This document shows positions 34,996-46,607 of a DNA stretch of 64,000 nt, piece after piece. Within the stretch, counting starts at the first letter, position 1. Each line of letters starts with the position of its first letter. This stretch comes from Ceratopteris richardii (taxonomy: Eukaryota; Streptophyta; Polypodiopsida; Polypodiales; Pteridaceae): assembly GCA_020310875.1 (NCBI GenBank), contig CM035433.1, positions 112,525,500 through 112,589,499 of the forward strand. Direction: 5' to 3'. The translations under genes and the position numbers were made by a program. A model generated the notes under the pieces. That model did no database searches, had not been told where the DNA came from, and was given only the letters and a program-made list of their open reading frames with translations.

Positions 34996-35652
34996 TTGTT
35001 TGTTATGCAAAACCAACCCTTCCACATACCCACCTACGGATCATTTACATCCTTTACCAAAATCACCACCCTATCTCTCCCCTCTTTTCTCCAACACTTC
35101 CTCAACCCTCCTAGTCAAACTCTCTTGTTGCAAAAAAGTATGTTACTCCACCCCACCATCTCAGCCTTCATTACAGTTAGTTTTGTTTTTGCACTTCCAT
35201 TTTCACCTACATCTATCGCATTTTTCACAGTTGATAGTACACACACTACCACATCCAATGCCATTAATATTTCACTAGCTATGGAGCCTCCACCTCCACT
35301 TCACACATCACTTCCAATTCCCCCTCCACCAACCTCAATGTCCCTCATGAGCATATTCACACTAGCATCCACAATCACAATCCACACCCCCTTTCTCGTT
35401 GCATCATATAACGATACTCATACAATTATGCATCCACATTCCACTTACTCATCATCCACCATTCACATTACACTACATCAAATGTTCAGTAGTATGAATC
35501 AAGTTCATGAAGATTTCACTTCAATAGGTCAACGCTTTCAAGAGTTGCAAAATGTAATGGCTCAATTGCAAACTAACCTCAATTCGTTGATAATAGAGAA
35601 TTGTTATCAGGACCTTGCTTATGCACACACAGAGGTTATAGATGCTAAAAAC
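34996..35652 (+). pseudogene. Pro-rich/coiled-coil ORF, decayed copy, left half
   Basis: It is similar to residues ~186-370 of the 938-codon ORF at 59811-62627. A Ser/Thr/Pro-rich part has SLPSFLQHFLN against SISPLLQSLHNFL. TVDSTHTTT then precedes MEPPPPLHTSLPIPPPPTSM, matching the VDPTLTPT and poly-Pro block there. The coiled coil begins MNQVHEDFTSIGQRFQELQN. The frame reads through to the inserted LTR at about 35652 and is resumed at 40543. Function is unknown, as for the larger ORF. Confidence 0.65.
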
Positions 35653-36107
35653 ACACAGAGAAATAGACATGCCAGGAGACAAGACAAAACGCAGTATTGG
35701 GTGCAATCTCCCCCCATGCACTCTGTTTTGACAGTCCATAGAGTGCATGTATTTATAGGAATTTTTTATTATGTCGAACTAGTGGTTACATGAGAGAGGT
35801 TTCAAAAACCATGCGTGAAAGTAAAAGTTGGTAACTTTTGTAGAAAGCCTTTGCTTCCAATATTAGAAATTGCGGTCTACAATGACCCTTATTCTAACCA
35901 CTACTTTTCTAACTGTTTCTAATAATAAAACCCTCTACGTGGGCTTATTTACAAACTATATAAATTATAAATCAGATTATTGATGTCCGCCCTTTCATGC
36001 CCTCACGAACCTTTAGCTGCTATATCAAAAACACCAAAACACATTAATACATTAATAAATTAACACTCCAACAATTCCTTGTTCATCACATTCCATAATT
36101 CATAACA
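35653..36107 (-). mobile_element. Gypsy family-2 3' LTR (left LTR)
   Basis: On the minus strand it starts TGTTATGAATTATGGAATG right after a polypurine tract (GAGGGGCA). Positions 35772-36107 match 40198-40542 closely. Beyond that, a TATA-like CTATAAATAC (35750-35759) and a leader continue to about 35653. AAAAC at 35648-35652 and AGAAC after 40542 (4 of 5 identical) may be the target duplication. The outer end lacks a clear CA, so this limit is tentative. Confidence 0.7.
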
Positions 36108-36116
36108 TGCCCCTCA
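36108..36116 (-). promoter_or_regulatory. Polypurine tract before 3' LTR
   Basis: GAGGGGCA on the minus strand directly precedes the TGTTATG start of the LTR. In LTR elements this tract primes plus-strand synthesis. Confidence 0.7.
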
Positions 36117-39100
36117 GTTGAAAAAGCAACTGACCTCAGTTGATAAAATAAAATAAACATGGATGGCCAATCACATGTTCCATCACTGAACAAAAATATG
36201 CATGTCCCATGTAAAAACACATGCATGGAAATGTCCATGGACGAGTTACATTAATGTGTTTGTGCATGATACATAGAAATTACATGTTCATAATGGGCTC
36301 TTAATTGTGTTTTATGTATCCATTGACATTCTTCAATAGAGTGATTTTTGTACTTAACTAAATATCGATGATATTGAATACATGTGCGTGTAATAGTGAC
36401 ATCGTGATCAATTATTTTCTCAGGAACCACGATTTTAGATTGTTCTTCAATTAAAGGATGGTCATCAAGAAGTGGAGTGAGTGATAAAGTTCCTTTAAAT
36501 GGTTTAAGTAAACTACTATGAAGAGAGTTATGGGTATATCAATGAATAACAATGCAATAAATCAAGAATAGTACTGTTTGTAGCCTCACTTTGTCCATTA
36601 CTTTTGGGATGAAATGTAGAGCTAAAATCTATTCTAGAGCCAAAATGTTGAAATAAGGCAATCCAAAAATTATTACAAAAGCTAACATCATGATCAGATA
36701 ACCTTAAGGAAATCCATGATGTGGGAAAATGCATTTTGCCACGTGAGGTACAGATAAAGTTTTTCTACAACGAATGAAATATGCATATTTACTAAACCTA
36801 TGAACTATTGTCCAAATCATATCAATATGTGATGAAGTGATAGGAAGACCTGTGATAAAATCCATGGAGATTTGTTCCCATGGTTCGTTCGAAATGGGAA
36901 GTGGCATTAATAATCCAAATGGTTTGCCATGATGACATTTTAGATGCTAATATACAATGCATTGAGAAATATAATGTGCAATATCTTTTTCCATGTGTGG
37001 CCAAAATAAGAAACCTTTGCAAGAAAAAATGGTGCTCTGTATGCCTCTATGACCCATGTAAGATGGTTCATGCATTTCTTTGATGACAAAATCTTTAAAA
37101 TCTTGGGTTATGCACAATCTATGTTGAGAATAAAGTAAACCATGATGAAATGTATATTGTTTATCAGATAAAGATGCACCATTGTTGAAGTCATGCCATG
37201 CACATGAAAAATACAAATCAGATGCATAAGTGGAAATCATTTCTTGAAAAGAATGAATTTGGATGGCAGAAATATTATGCAAAACAACAAAATGTGAAGG
37301 AAAATGGCTAAGAGCATCAGCTACAACATTAGCTTTACTAGGTTGATATTGGATCATGGGTTGGAAATTTTGAATGAATGAAGCCCGTTTAAGATGTTGA
37401 TTAGAGATTAAGGGTTGATTTAGTAAATGTTTAATAGCCTGTTGATCAGTTTTGATTAAGAACTCAGAGCCCATAAGACAGTGTTTCCAAATTTGCAAAG
37501 CATGCATAACTGCTAAAAATTCTTTATCATATGTACTATAATTCTTTTTTGAGGGCTTAAACTTTCTACTCTCAAATGCAATAGGATGATCATTTTGCAT
37601 TAAAATAGCACCTATTCCTAAACCACTAGCATCAGTAACAACATGAATGGGTTGTGAAAAATCAGGTAACTGTAAAACAGGTGCATGCTTAAGTTTTTCA
37701 AAGGATTGTTGTTGGGTAAGTCCCCATGCAAATTTTATTTTCTTTTTCAATGATAAAGTAAGAGGTAGTGCTAAATAAGAAAAATTTTGAACAAACTTCC
37801 TTTAGAAACTAGCCAACCCAAGAAAAGAACGAACATCATTGATTGATTGTGGTGTTGGCCATTCTACTATAACTTTAATCTTTTTTGGATCCACATGCAC
37901 ACCTTCACTTGAAATAATATGTCCTAGATATTCTACTAGGCTTATGTTGAAAAAAGTAACTATTTTCAAGATTAGCGTAAAGTGTGTTCTCTTGTAATAA
38001 ATGAAAATTTTTTTTAAGATGCTTCTCATGCTCATTATCATTCTTATTGTAAACAAGTATATTATCGAGGAATACAAGAACAAAAGCTTGGAAATCAAGA
38101 AGAATGTTGTTCATCATTCGTGCAAATGTAGCAGGGGCATTAGTGAGTCCAAAGGGCATTACCATAAATTCATAATGGAAAGTTTGAGTTCTAAATGCAG
38201 TCTTAAAAATATCACTTTGTGTCATACGAATTTGATGGTAACCCAATTTTAGATCAATTTTACTAAAGACACAAGCTCCTTGTAGTTTATCTAAAAGATC
38301 ATCTATTCAAGGGATAGGGTATCTACTCTTTATTGTGATCTTGTTAAGGGCTTTATAATCAATGCACATTCGATAACTTTTATTATTCTTGTCTACTAAG
38401 AGAACTGGTGCTCCAAATGGGGAAGAACTAGGTCTTATAAGTCCTTTCTATAATAGGTCTTTTACTTGGTCTTCTATTTCCTTTTGGTGTAGTGGGCCAT
38501 GTCTATGAGGTGCTTTATGAGGAGGAGAGCTACCAGGGACTAAGTCTATGCTATGGTCAAAGGATCCTTGAGATGGTGGTAATTCAAAGGGATACTCAGA
38601 CATAAAACAATCCTTATAAGTAGTCATGAAAGGTTTATGTGCATCAGGAAGTGTATGAGTATAATCATTGATGACATTGACAAAAACAATGCATGAATTG
38701 AATCCTTTCCTTGATTTGACCTTTAAATTCAAAGTTAAAGGTATGTGTATGGTAGTCAATGCATGGGCTATAATGATGATGAAAAGACATAGTAATTATA
38801 ACATCGTAAGATTGCAAAGGTGCAATTAAAAATGTTCGTGCATCTACATATGGGCCTATGCTAATCATAACATCTTGCACTTCTTGTGTTACATTATAAC
38901 AACTACCTTGAAATGCAGCTTTCACTTTATACAAGGAAGGAAATGATTTTAATTTAAGTTCTTGTACTAATAAATGTGAAATGAAATCATGTGAACTACC
39001 ATCGTCGTGTAAAATATTAACCAGCTTGTTATTGATACCACCCTGCATGCAAAGTAAAGAATGAATTGAGATATCATTACCCAAGATAGTTAAGTCATTC

Positions 39101-40197
39101 TCCAATGCTTCCTCTGTCCATATAGAAGGAATTTCTTCATTATGGGCCTCCAAGTTATGCAATTGAGCTCCAAATGGTCTCATGTGAAGAGGTTGCAATC
39201 GGCAATTTATTTTTGTATGTCCAGCTTTACCACAATTCCAACAGGTGATATGTGGTCGCTTCTGTTGGGCATCCACTGCTTAAGTTTGGAGGGTAGTTGG
39301 TTTGGTAGGTTGGAGAGATGAAGCAACAGATGGAGTTGAGTAATTGGGTTGTGGAGGACGAGGAAAACTAGAGTAAGATGGGGCACTAAAATTATGCTTG
39401 ATAGGAAACATGGGTTTAACAAAAAGTGGTCATTGAGGTGGTTGTTGTAGATGGATCAGATTGGTTACAGACTAGAATTCCTTCTCTACATCATAGGCAA
39501 AAGAGATAGTCTCATTGAGAGTTGTAGGCGAGAGGGTGTAAAGCTTATCTTGGATTCCACCTCTAAACCATCTTTGTATTTGTGCAGCAAGCTATCCTCC
39601 GATACATCTTCAAGCATTCGAACCAATAGTAAATTTTGCCAGAACTACTTCGTGTAGGTAGTGATTGTGTCACCCTCCTTCCATGTAAAGGTTGTCCATG
39701 CATGTCAAACATGTAGATGATATTGAGAAGGAAGAAAAGAATCCTTCACTTTATCTTGGAAAGCCTTCCACGTTGTTGGACGATTTGTACTGTGGTGCAG
39801 GACATTCCACTAGAGCTAAGATTTTCCTACTAAATAGTTAGTGGCAAATATGACTTTTTCAGTTTCAGCATATGTTTCATCAATATAAAAATCGTCAAAC
39901 TGTGACAACCATGAAAGAACTAAAGGGCCATCCTTACGGCCATCAAACCGTAGAAACTGGTAATTTTTAACACTAATCTTGGAATGCATGCCATCCAATT
40001 GGGTAGAGACAATAGCTTTTACCATCCTTGTAAAGTTATCTTTGTCAGTTTGCATCTTATGGAGTACTTTGTGGCATTGTCAGATCTGCTTCTCAGTGCC
40101 TTGAAGTTCATGCAACAAGAGCTCGAGCTGTTGTTTGAGTGTTACCTTGGGTAGAGGTGACTCACAAAAATCCTCTGTGGTGCTCGTAGGTTGATTA
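36108..40197 (-). pseudogene. Ty3/gypsy family-2 internal region (gag-pol), broken
   Basis: From right to left: gag (NYQFLRFDGRKDGPLVLSWL near 39960), zinc knuckle CWNCGKAGHTKINC (39230-39190) with all four ligands, protease-like DDGSSHDFIS, then RT with TAFRTQTFHYEFMVMPFGLT and LVFLDNILVYN. In the last motif the second catalytic Asp is Asn. RNase H follows (VVTDASGLGIGAILMQ, KKNYSTYDKEFLAVMHALQI), then the integrase zinc finger (HEPSYMGHRG) and core (SMDFITGLP, SDHDVSFCNNFW, FHPKSNGQSEATN). Frameshifts separate these blocks. The RT mutation alone should inactivate it. Confidence 0.9.
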
Positions 40198-40542
40198 TGT
40201 TGAAATAGTGGTTACATGAGAGCGGCTTCAAAAAGCATGCATGAAAGTAAAAGTTGGTAACTTTTGTAGAAAGCCTTTGCTTTCAATATCAAAAATTGCG
40301 GTCTACAATGACCCTTATTCTAACCACTAATTTTCTAACTGTTTTTAACAATAGAACCCTCTACGCGGGTTTATTTACAAACTATATAAATTATAAATCG
40401 AATTATTGATGTCCACCCTTTCATGCATTTCATGTCCTCACGAACCTTCAACTGCTATATCAAAAACACCAAAACACATTAATACATTAATAAATTAACA
40501 CTCCAATGATTCCTTGTTCAACACATTCCATAATTCATAACA
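40198..40542 (-). mobile_element. Gypsy family-2 5' LTR (right LTR), truncated
   Basis: It matches 35772-36107, including TGTTATGAATTATGGAATG at its start on the minus strand. The TATA-containing part present in the left LTR is missing: sequence passes at ACATAAT straight into gag leader, and no PBS is seen. A deletion therefore removed the end of this LTR and the PBS. Confidence 0.8.
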
Positions 40543-41165
40543 AGAACACCTCACTTAATGCATGATACACAGAGCTCAAAGAAAATTACAAAGCTATGGA
40601 AGTTCAATTGGAGTAGTGAACAAAGAGACCATCATAGAAATAGAAGTCCACCTTAGAGTACAAATCGAATGAAATGTAAGACTAACATGCAATATGGAAC
40701 TTCTTTGCAGACACTTATCAGTTGCACATGAGGAGAATTAGAGGCTTTAAGAACACAAAAAAGATAATTTTGAGGCTTTTATGGACAATCCAAGAGCACC
40801 TCTTAGTTCCAACCGTTTTCCTTTCTAATACTATCAAGATCATTGTGGAACATTATGCATGATTACTCTAAGCCCATGATAAGCTAACCAAAGAACGTGC
40901 CACTTTGAGGAACACAAGGGAAGAATCACAACAAGGTGAATAGATAGAACCACTACCTCAGAAGAAATATACCCCTCTAGAGATAATGGAAGATTTGGAC
41001 AATCAGTGAGAGAAAGTTGCTAAATTGTAGGAACAACTAGCAAAACAGACTATACTCATAAGGCTTGCTTCCCCACCGGATCTTCCTCAGCCTGATGAGA
41101 CTTCCATTATTCTAGTGGAACCCTCCTTTGAAGAAAAATATGAGCCACATGCAGCCATTGCTAGG
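40543..41165 (+). pseudogene. Pro-rich/coiled-coil ORF, decayed copy, right half
   Basis: It continues the ORF interrupted by the gypsy element. The translated fragments YTELKENYKAMEVQLE, LSVAHEENQRL, NTIKIIVEHYA, DLDNQ and SFEEKYEP line up in order with residues ~368-566 of the 938-codon ORF (FQTLQEAHSILEVQLQ, LAAAHEENRRL, DNIKIILEDYA, DLQKQ, TFEEEYDP). Several stops and frame changes occur. This shows that the large ORF at the window's right end belongs to a repeated family. Confidence 0.7.
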
Positions 41166-41290
41166 TAGATGTTTGAAATGTTGTCTCCATAAAGAGGAAA
41201 CTCCTCCATTTTGACTTCTAGGTTTGTAAAGTAGCTTCTTAAGCCATAATAGCTCACATGTAGCCAATGCTAAACCTCTGTACTCAGCCT
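41166..41290. other. Junction between Pro-rich ORF copy and copia
   Basis: Short stretch without clear family identity. An LTR for the minus-strand copia might start here, but none was identified. Confidence 0.3.
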
Positions 41291-43592
41291 CTATGGATGA
41301 AAGAGCAATAGTGGGTCACTTCTTAGAGCTCCATGAGATCACTTTTGTACCCATCATGAAAACAGAACCTGATGTACGTACTCCTTTAATCATCCTTTCC
41401 ACCTACCCAATCAACATCAATATATCCTTTGACACTTACATCATCATCATAAGAGCAAGAAAGACCTTTTTTATGGTTTTATTGATGTATCTAAGCATTT
41501 TTCTTGTTTCTATAAGATTCTCATGAGCGGTTGCATGTAGAAATTGGGACAGTACACCTACTACATATGCAAGATCAAGTCTACTTTTTGTATCATAAAT
41601 TAATGAACCAATTATGCTTCTATTAAGTGTAATATCTTGTATGGCCTCTCTTGGATGTACAAACAACTTTCTATGGGTAGATAAAGTGTCTTACAACCAT
41701 CCATACGAAACTTGTGTAGCACACCCAACAAGTATTCTCTTTGAAACAAGAAGATGCCATTGTGTGCATAGAGTACCTCTATTCCCAAGAAGAACTTTGG
41801 CATTTTAAGATAAAGTATTTTGATATTGTTAATACCTACAATATCACTTCCTATGATGATCAAGTCATTCACATAAATGCATATATACATACTGCCTTGT
41901 CGCATTGCTTCTTCATGTAAAGTGATGGATCTACAACACTTTCTTTGTATCCAGAACTTGATAAATAATTAACTATCCTTATATTCGAAGACCTTGGGGC
42001 TTGTTTTAGTCCATATAATTCTTTCCTTGGCTTGAAAACATGATTTGGGTACCTAGTATTAGCAAATCCGTGAGGTTGGTTCATGTAGACTTCTTCAATA
42101 TCTTCGTTGAGCAAGGCATTCTTCACATCTAGCTTATATAAGCTCCATTTCTTTGATGTGGCTATTTCAATCAAATTCCAAATTCTTGGCATCTTGGCTA
42201 CAAAGCTAAATGTTTCACCATAATCAATCCCATAGCTTTGGGAGAAGCCTTTCACCACCAACCTTGCTTTGTACATAGCAATGGAACCATGTGAATTTCT
42301 TTTAATTTTGTAAACCCACTTATTACCTATCACCTTCATTCCTTCTCGAGCTCATACCAAGATCCAAAAATGGTTTTTGTCAAGTGCCATGGGCTCTTCC
42401 TCCATTCCTTGCAATTCATAGCTTCTTCATAGCTAGTTGGTTCTTTGTCCTTGATTATCTAAGCCATGTATACATAATGCTTTGTGAAGAAGTTATCATA
42501 TGTTAACCTTTAAGCTAGATTATTACTCTTGAGAACCTTTTTTCACTTCTTTTAGGTGTGTTTTCCATCTTCTTTCTTTGTTTTTCTACTCATGGGGTTT
42601 GAATTTCTACTATCTCTTTATCTTCTAACATGCTCTCATCCACATAGCTTCCTTCTTCAATTCCATTCTTCTCTTTGCCTTTTATTTTGCTTTTTGTAAA
42701 GCTAAGTTGTCTTTCCCTAAGCCTTCCACTCTAAGGTGAGGGCGTCCTTATGTTGGATGAGTTTCTTAGACCACTTAATTTCATGCTTTCGTAAACTCTA
42801 TCATCATTCTTCTTATATGTCTCACCTATTTCCTCAACCTGCAATGAACTTGTGCATGTATACCAAGGCTTCAACTCATCAAAAAGCAACATGCCTACTT
42901 ACCTTTAGCTCTTTTGTGATAGGTTTGTAGAATTTATACCCCTTTTTTCCATAGAAAGTAATAATTTTTTAGGAGTTAAATAATGTATACTTGATCTAGG
43001 ACATCTATTTATGATGTATGTGACTATATATGTAGCCTCTCCCCAATAACAATGCGGCATATTCATTTCATTGAGCATAGAACTTGCTAGCTCTACTATG
43101 TGTTTGTTCATTCTCTCTTGTACCCTGTTTTGTTGATGGGTATACTTGCATGTAAATTGTATTTTGATACCATTGAACTACAAACATTCAAAAAAATCAT
43201 GAGAGAAGTACTCTCCCATCGATCAAATCTAAAAGTTTTGATAAGCTTGCCAGACACCTTCATCACACGTGCCTTGAATTGTTTGAAGCAATGGAACACA
43301 TTCGATTTGTTCCTAAGGCAATACAACCACACTTTTCTTGAAAAATGATCAATGAAGGTTACAAAATACCTATTTCGAGCAAGGGATGATTCTCTTGTTG
43401 GACTCCAAACATCCATATGAATGAGGTCTAAAACATTTGCACTCACATAGGTACTCTTCTTGAAGGGTAGCCTTGACTATTTTCCTTGTTAGCAAGCTAC
43501 ACAAATTCCATGCAACATTTTTTATGTAAATTTTGGTAGATGTCTTACCAAGCTCCTCCTCTGCATGTCCTTGAGCTTTTGTAGGTTGATTT
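41200..43592 (-). pseudogene. Ty1/copia pol, minus strand (IN-RT-RH), broken
   Basis: From right to left: GAG-pre-integrase fragment, integrase (DLIHMDVWSPTRESSL, RYFVTFIDHFSRKVWLY) and its later part (MLNEMNMPHCYWGEATYIVT). RT follows (GNKWVYKIKRNSHGSIAMYK, KLDVKNALLNEDIEEVYMNQ, ELYGLKQAPR). The catalytic site reads YVNDLIIIGSD, with Asn in place of the first Asp of YVDD. RNase H-side sequence includes SIIGSLIYDTKSRLDLAYVV. Integrase before RT defines copia. Stops and shifts are numerous. The 5' part lies beyond an inserted copia, at 46608-48040. Confidence 0.9.
43588..43592. repeat. Copia target duplication, left copy (degenerate)
   Basis: GATTT here and AATGT after 46607 each differ by one base from GATGT, the sequence predicted from the interrupted reading frame (His-Ile-Asn of the GAG-pre-integrase motif). 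Confidence 0.5.
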
Positions 43593-43932
43593 TGTTGAGA
43601 GTATGAGAGTGCATATCCATTTTGTATTTGAAGATACTCCACTCTAGTTCATTTCCATTTTATATTATATCTCTTTGTATTTGGCTACCTTTCCATTTGT
43701 TTCTACCCGTGTATTCATTCTCCTATAAGGGCGTCCAACTCTATATAAGGAGGGCCTCTCTCCCCATTTGTACTTTGTTAGCTTGAGGATCCTACTCCAT
43801 GCTCTTGGAAAGCTCACTCTAATCCATGTGAGTTTTCCCATTTCATGGTCTACTCACTTTTGAGTCTCTTACTCTTTCATTTTGTGAGTACAATCTTCTT
43901 TTCATTTTGCTTCCACACGTGTACTTTCTACA
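43593..43932 (+). mobile_element. Copia 5' LTR
   Basis: It starts TGTTGAGAGTATGAGAGTGC and ends TACTTTCTACA, with TATA box CTATATAAGG at 43741. It matches the 3' LTR at 46223-46607 over its length, apart from an indel near 43725. Confidence 0.9.
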
Positions 43933-43945
43933 TGGTATCAGACAA
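43933..43945 (+). promoter_or_regulatory. Primer-binding site, initiator tRNA-Met type
   Basis: TGGTATCAGACA follows the LTR directly. The usual plant form is TGGTATCAGAGC. Confidence 0.85.
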
Positions 43946-44545
43946 CTAGGTGGAGGTCTTGGTGGAGCATTTGGTGAGCATTTTGGTGACGATGCGGCAA
44001 CTTGGTGGTGTGGATCTCCTCTCAGTGGGAGAGGTCCTCTTTCCATCAATTTGTGATCTCTTTGGGCTGTACATTGCCCATTTTTCACTATCCATCCTTT
44101 TTCATCATTTTTAGACCCTATCTTGTTCTTCCATTTTGGAGGTGCATTTCAACATTTTGTAGTGCTCATAAGCACTCTTTAGCATACATATTGGTAACCT
44201 TATTCAAGAATCTGTTGATGGATCTCTCTTGTATGTAGTGTTAATAAACACTCTTGACTTGCTGCATGTTGATGTTTATTTTGTGAGGTGATGGTGCACT
44301 TTTTTTCCAAGTGATTATAGTCACTATGGGGAACTCCTTCATCATTGTGATCAATCACTACATAATTATTAGAGCACCTTCTCTCAGTGAAGACCATTAC
44401 TAAGTACAACATGACAGTGAGATTTGATCATGACAAAGTTCAAGTCATCGATCAAGAATCCAAAGAAGTCATAACTCAAGGATTTGAAGAAAATGGTCTC
44501 TACAAGCTTTCAAGTTTCATGGCCAATGAATATTAGAGCTTTAAC

Positions 44546-45480
44546 TTGTGCCATTTAAAATTTGGACACACCTCTTACTTAGCAAAGATCTCTTCAAGTC
44601 ATCTTGTCAAGGGTTTACCCAAGTTTGCACAAGTGGAGTTGAGCTACCAAGCATGTGCTAAGCAAACATTTACCCCTTTGCCTTTGGAAGCATCCGTTTC
44701 CTCATCTAAACCCTTAGCATTAGTGTATGTCAATATTTGTGGGCCTATGAATACACTATCACTAAGTGGGTCACTTTACTTCTTCCTCATAGTAAATGAC
44801 TTCACTAGATAAACTTGGGTTTATTCACTAAAATATAAAGAGGATACAATTTCCAAGTTCAAGGAGTGGACACAGATAGTTCAAGATGACTTCCCAAGTT
44901 CTTTAAAAACCATCAAATTAGATGGAGATAGTGGCTTTGTCAACCACAATTTTTCCAAGTATTTGAAGAAGCAAGGTATTAAGTATCAAGCAAAGAAGGA
45001 TAATCAACAAGGTATTTCTCTACAAAGGAGTTGAAGTGTGATCCAAATGAGAAAGACTATGCTTCATTAGAGGCAACTTCCACACAAGATTTGGGGTGAA
45101 GTTATACACACAATAGTACATATTCTTAATAAAGGGTTGTCAAATGTTTTGAAGAAGAAAAGCCCATTTGAGGATTACTTTTAGATGTGAGATACTTCAG
45201 AGTCTTTGGTAGTGATGCCTTTATGCAAGGCCCCAATAATGATAGGCATAAGCAATACATTTTCATCGGTTATAATAGCTTGCAGAAGGCATACGAACTC
45301 TTTGACCCTAAGAGCCACTCAGTTAGAGTTACCAGAGACTACACTTTTGATGAATACTCTAAGTGTTCATTCCTTTTGGATTCTTTTGAGGATCCCAATC
45401 CTCCCATTTCCTCTTGAGAGGTGGATCATCCCACTACTAGACAATCACACTATGTGAAGCATGCCCTCTTTGTACATGGA
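44546..45480 (+). pseudogene. Copia GAG-pre-integrase and integrase remnant
   Basis: LKFGHTSYLAKISSSHLVKG and AKQTFTPLP correspond to the HLGH..C..C..K region before integrase. YVNICGPMNTLSLSGSLYFF, TWVYSLKYKEDTISKFKEW and GDSGFVNHNFSKYLKKQGIK fit the catalytic core with eroded residues. Later, YFRVFGSDAF and FIGYNSLQKAYELFDPKSHS match the post-core region (YKCFGCKAF/FLGYS..KAYRV). No RT follows. Confidence 0.8.
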
Positions 45481-46214
45481 TTTCTAGATCATGGTACAAT
45501 TTTGGAGCATGAGGACTCAGAGATACAGTCTTAGTTTACACTTTATATGGCTACACCTCCCATCATACCATTGAAGTTTTCATTTCCCCTTAGCTTCAGT
45601 TGAGTTTTACTCCAAGACCTCATCTACAGCAGCATTTTGAGCATACAATGTTCCATTCTTGGAGTTCCCCCATCTTTCCATTCTACATAGGATGCTCTTG
45701 GATCTACAAGGATAAATCACTCAGTTGGATATTTTTTTGAGCCATCCTCTCATTTCAAAAGGGGGCTTCCATGGTCCTATCGAAACATATGAGGACTTTG
45801 TCATCCATGGATTACTATAGCATACAGATGTACTACCATGTGATTATCATTTCATGGTTCATGTTTTACATTTCATTATTGCGGGAACTAATTCTTGGCA
45901 AGGGTGGCTATTGTCAAAGCTTTGAAGGTTCCCACATATCACATGGAGTCATTTTATCTATCTTGCATGGAAGCGATCTTGTCCACTAAGACATTCATGT
46001 ACCTTGCTTTTGGCATACGTATGGAGCATTAGCTTGATCCATCTAGTGGAAATCTTATGGAGTACTTGGCGATCACGCATGGTCGATCCCACTTGGAGGA
46101 TATGGACTTCCACATGAAGATTTTCTTCTTGGTGATCGCATTGCTACTTCTACACTCATGGTGGACCTTTCTCTCATACCTTAGCAGCCTCCATACTCTA
46201 CAAAATGGAGCTAC
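45481..46214 (+). other. Non-coding tail of copia derivative
   Basis: There is no reverse-transcriptase signal between the integrase remnant and the 3' LTR. Short open frames look incidental. Confidence 0.5.
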
Positions 46215-46222
46215 AAAGGGGG
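46214..46222 (+). promoter_or_regulatory. Polypurine tract of copia derivative
   Basis: AAAGGGGG lies immediately before the TGTTGAG start of the 3' LTR. Confidence 0.8.
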
Positions 46223-46607
46223 TGTTGAGAATATGAGAGTGAATCTCCATTTTGTATCTACGAGACACTCTATTTCCAATTCATTTCCATTTTATATTAT
46301 ATCTCTTTTTATTTGGGTACTTTATCATTAAGTTCTACTCGTGTATTCATTCTCCTTCAAGGGGAATTATCCCACATATGATGTACTTTGGAGAGCCTGC
46401 TCCAACTCTATATAAGGTGGTCCTCTCCCCCCATTTTTTTACTTGGTTAGAAGCTTGAGAAGCCTACTTCATGCTATTGGGAAGCTCACTCTAATCCATG
46501 TGAGTTTTCCCATTTCATGGTCTACTCACTTTTGAGTCTCACACTCTTCCATTTTGTGAGTACTCTCTTTTTTTTTTCATTTTTCTTCCATGTGTGTACT
46601 CTCTACA
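46223..46607 (+). mobile_element. Copia 3' LTR
   Basis: It starts TGTTGAGAATATGAGAGTG and ends TACTCTCTACA, with TATA box CTATATAAGG at 46408. It is about 45 bp longer than the 5' LTR because of an extra block near 46360-46405. Many substitutions separate the LTRs, so the insertion is old. Confidence 0.9.

Larger units (their letters stand above)
43593..46607 (+). mobile_element. Copia deletion derivative with two LTRs, nested in copia
   Basis: A 3.0-kb element with LTRs, PBS and polypurine tract but only part of pol. It sits inside the GAG-pre-integrase domain of the minus-strand copia. The host frame reads WHKRIVHI on one side and NLQK on the other. RT and RNase H are absent, so it would have depended on other elements for movement. 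Confidence 0.85.

Noticed and set aside
34602-35033. 143-codon minus-strand frame
   Set aside because: It is antisense to the gypsy RT fragment and the Pro-rich ORF.
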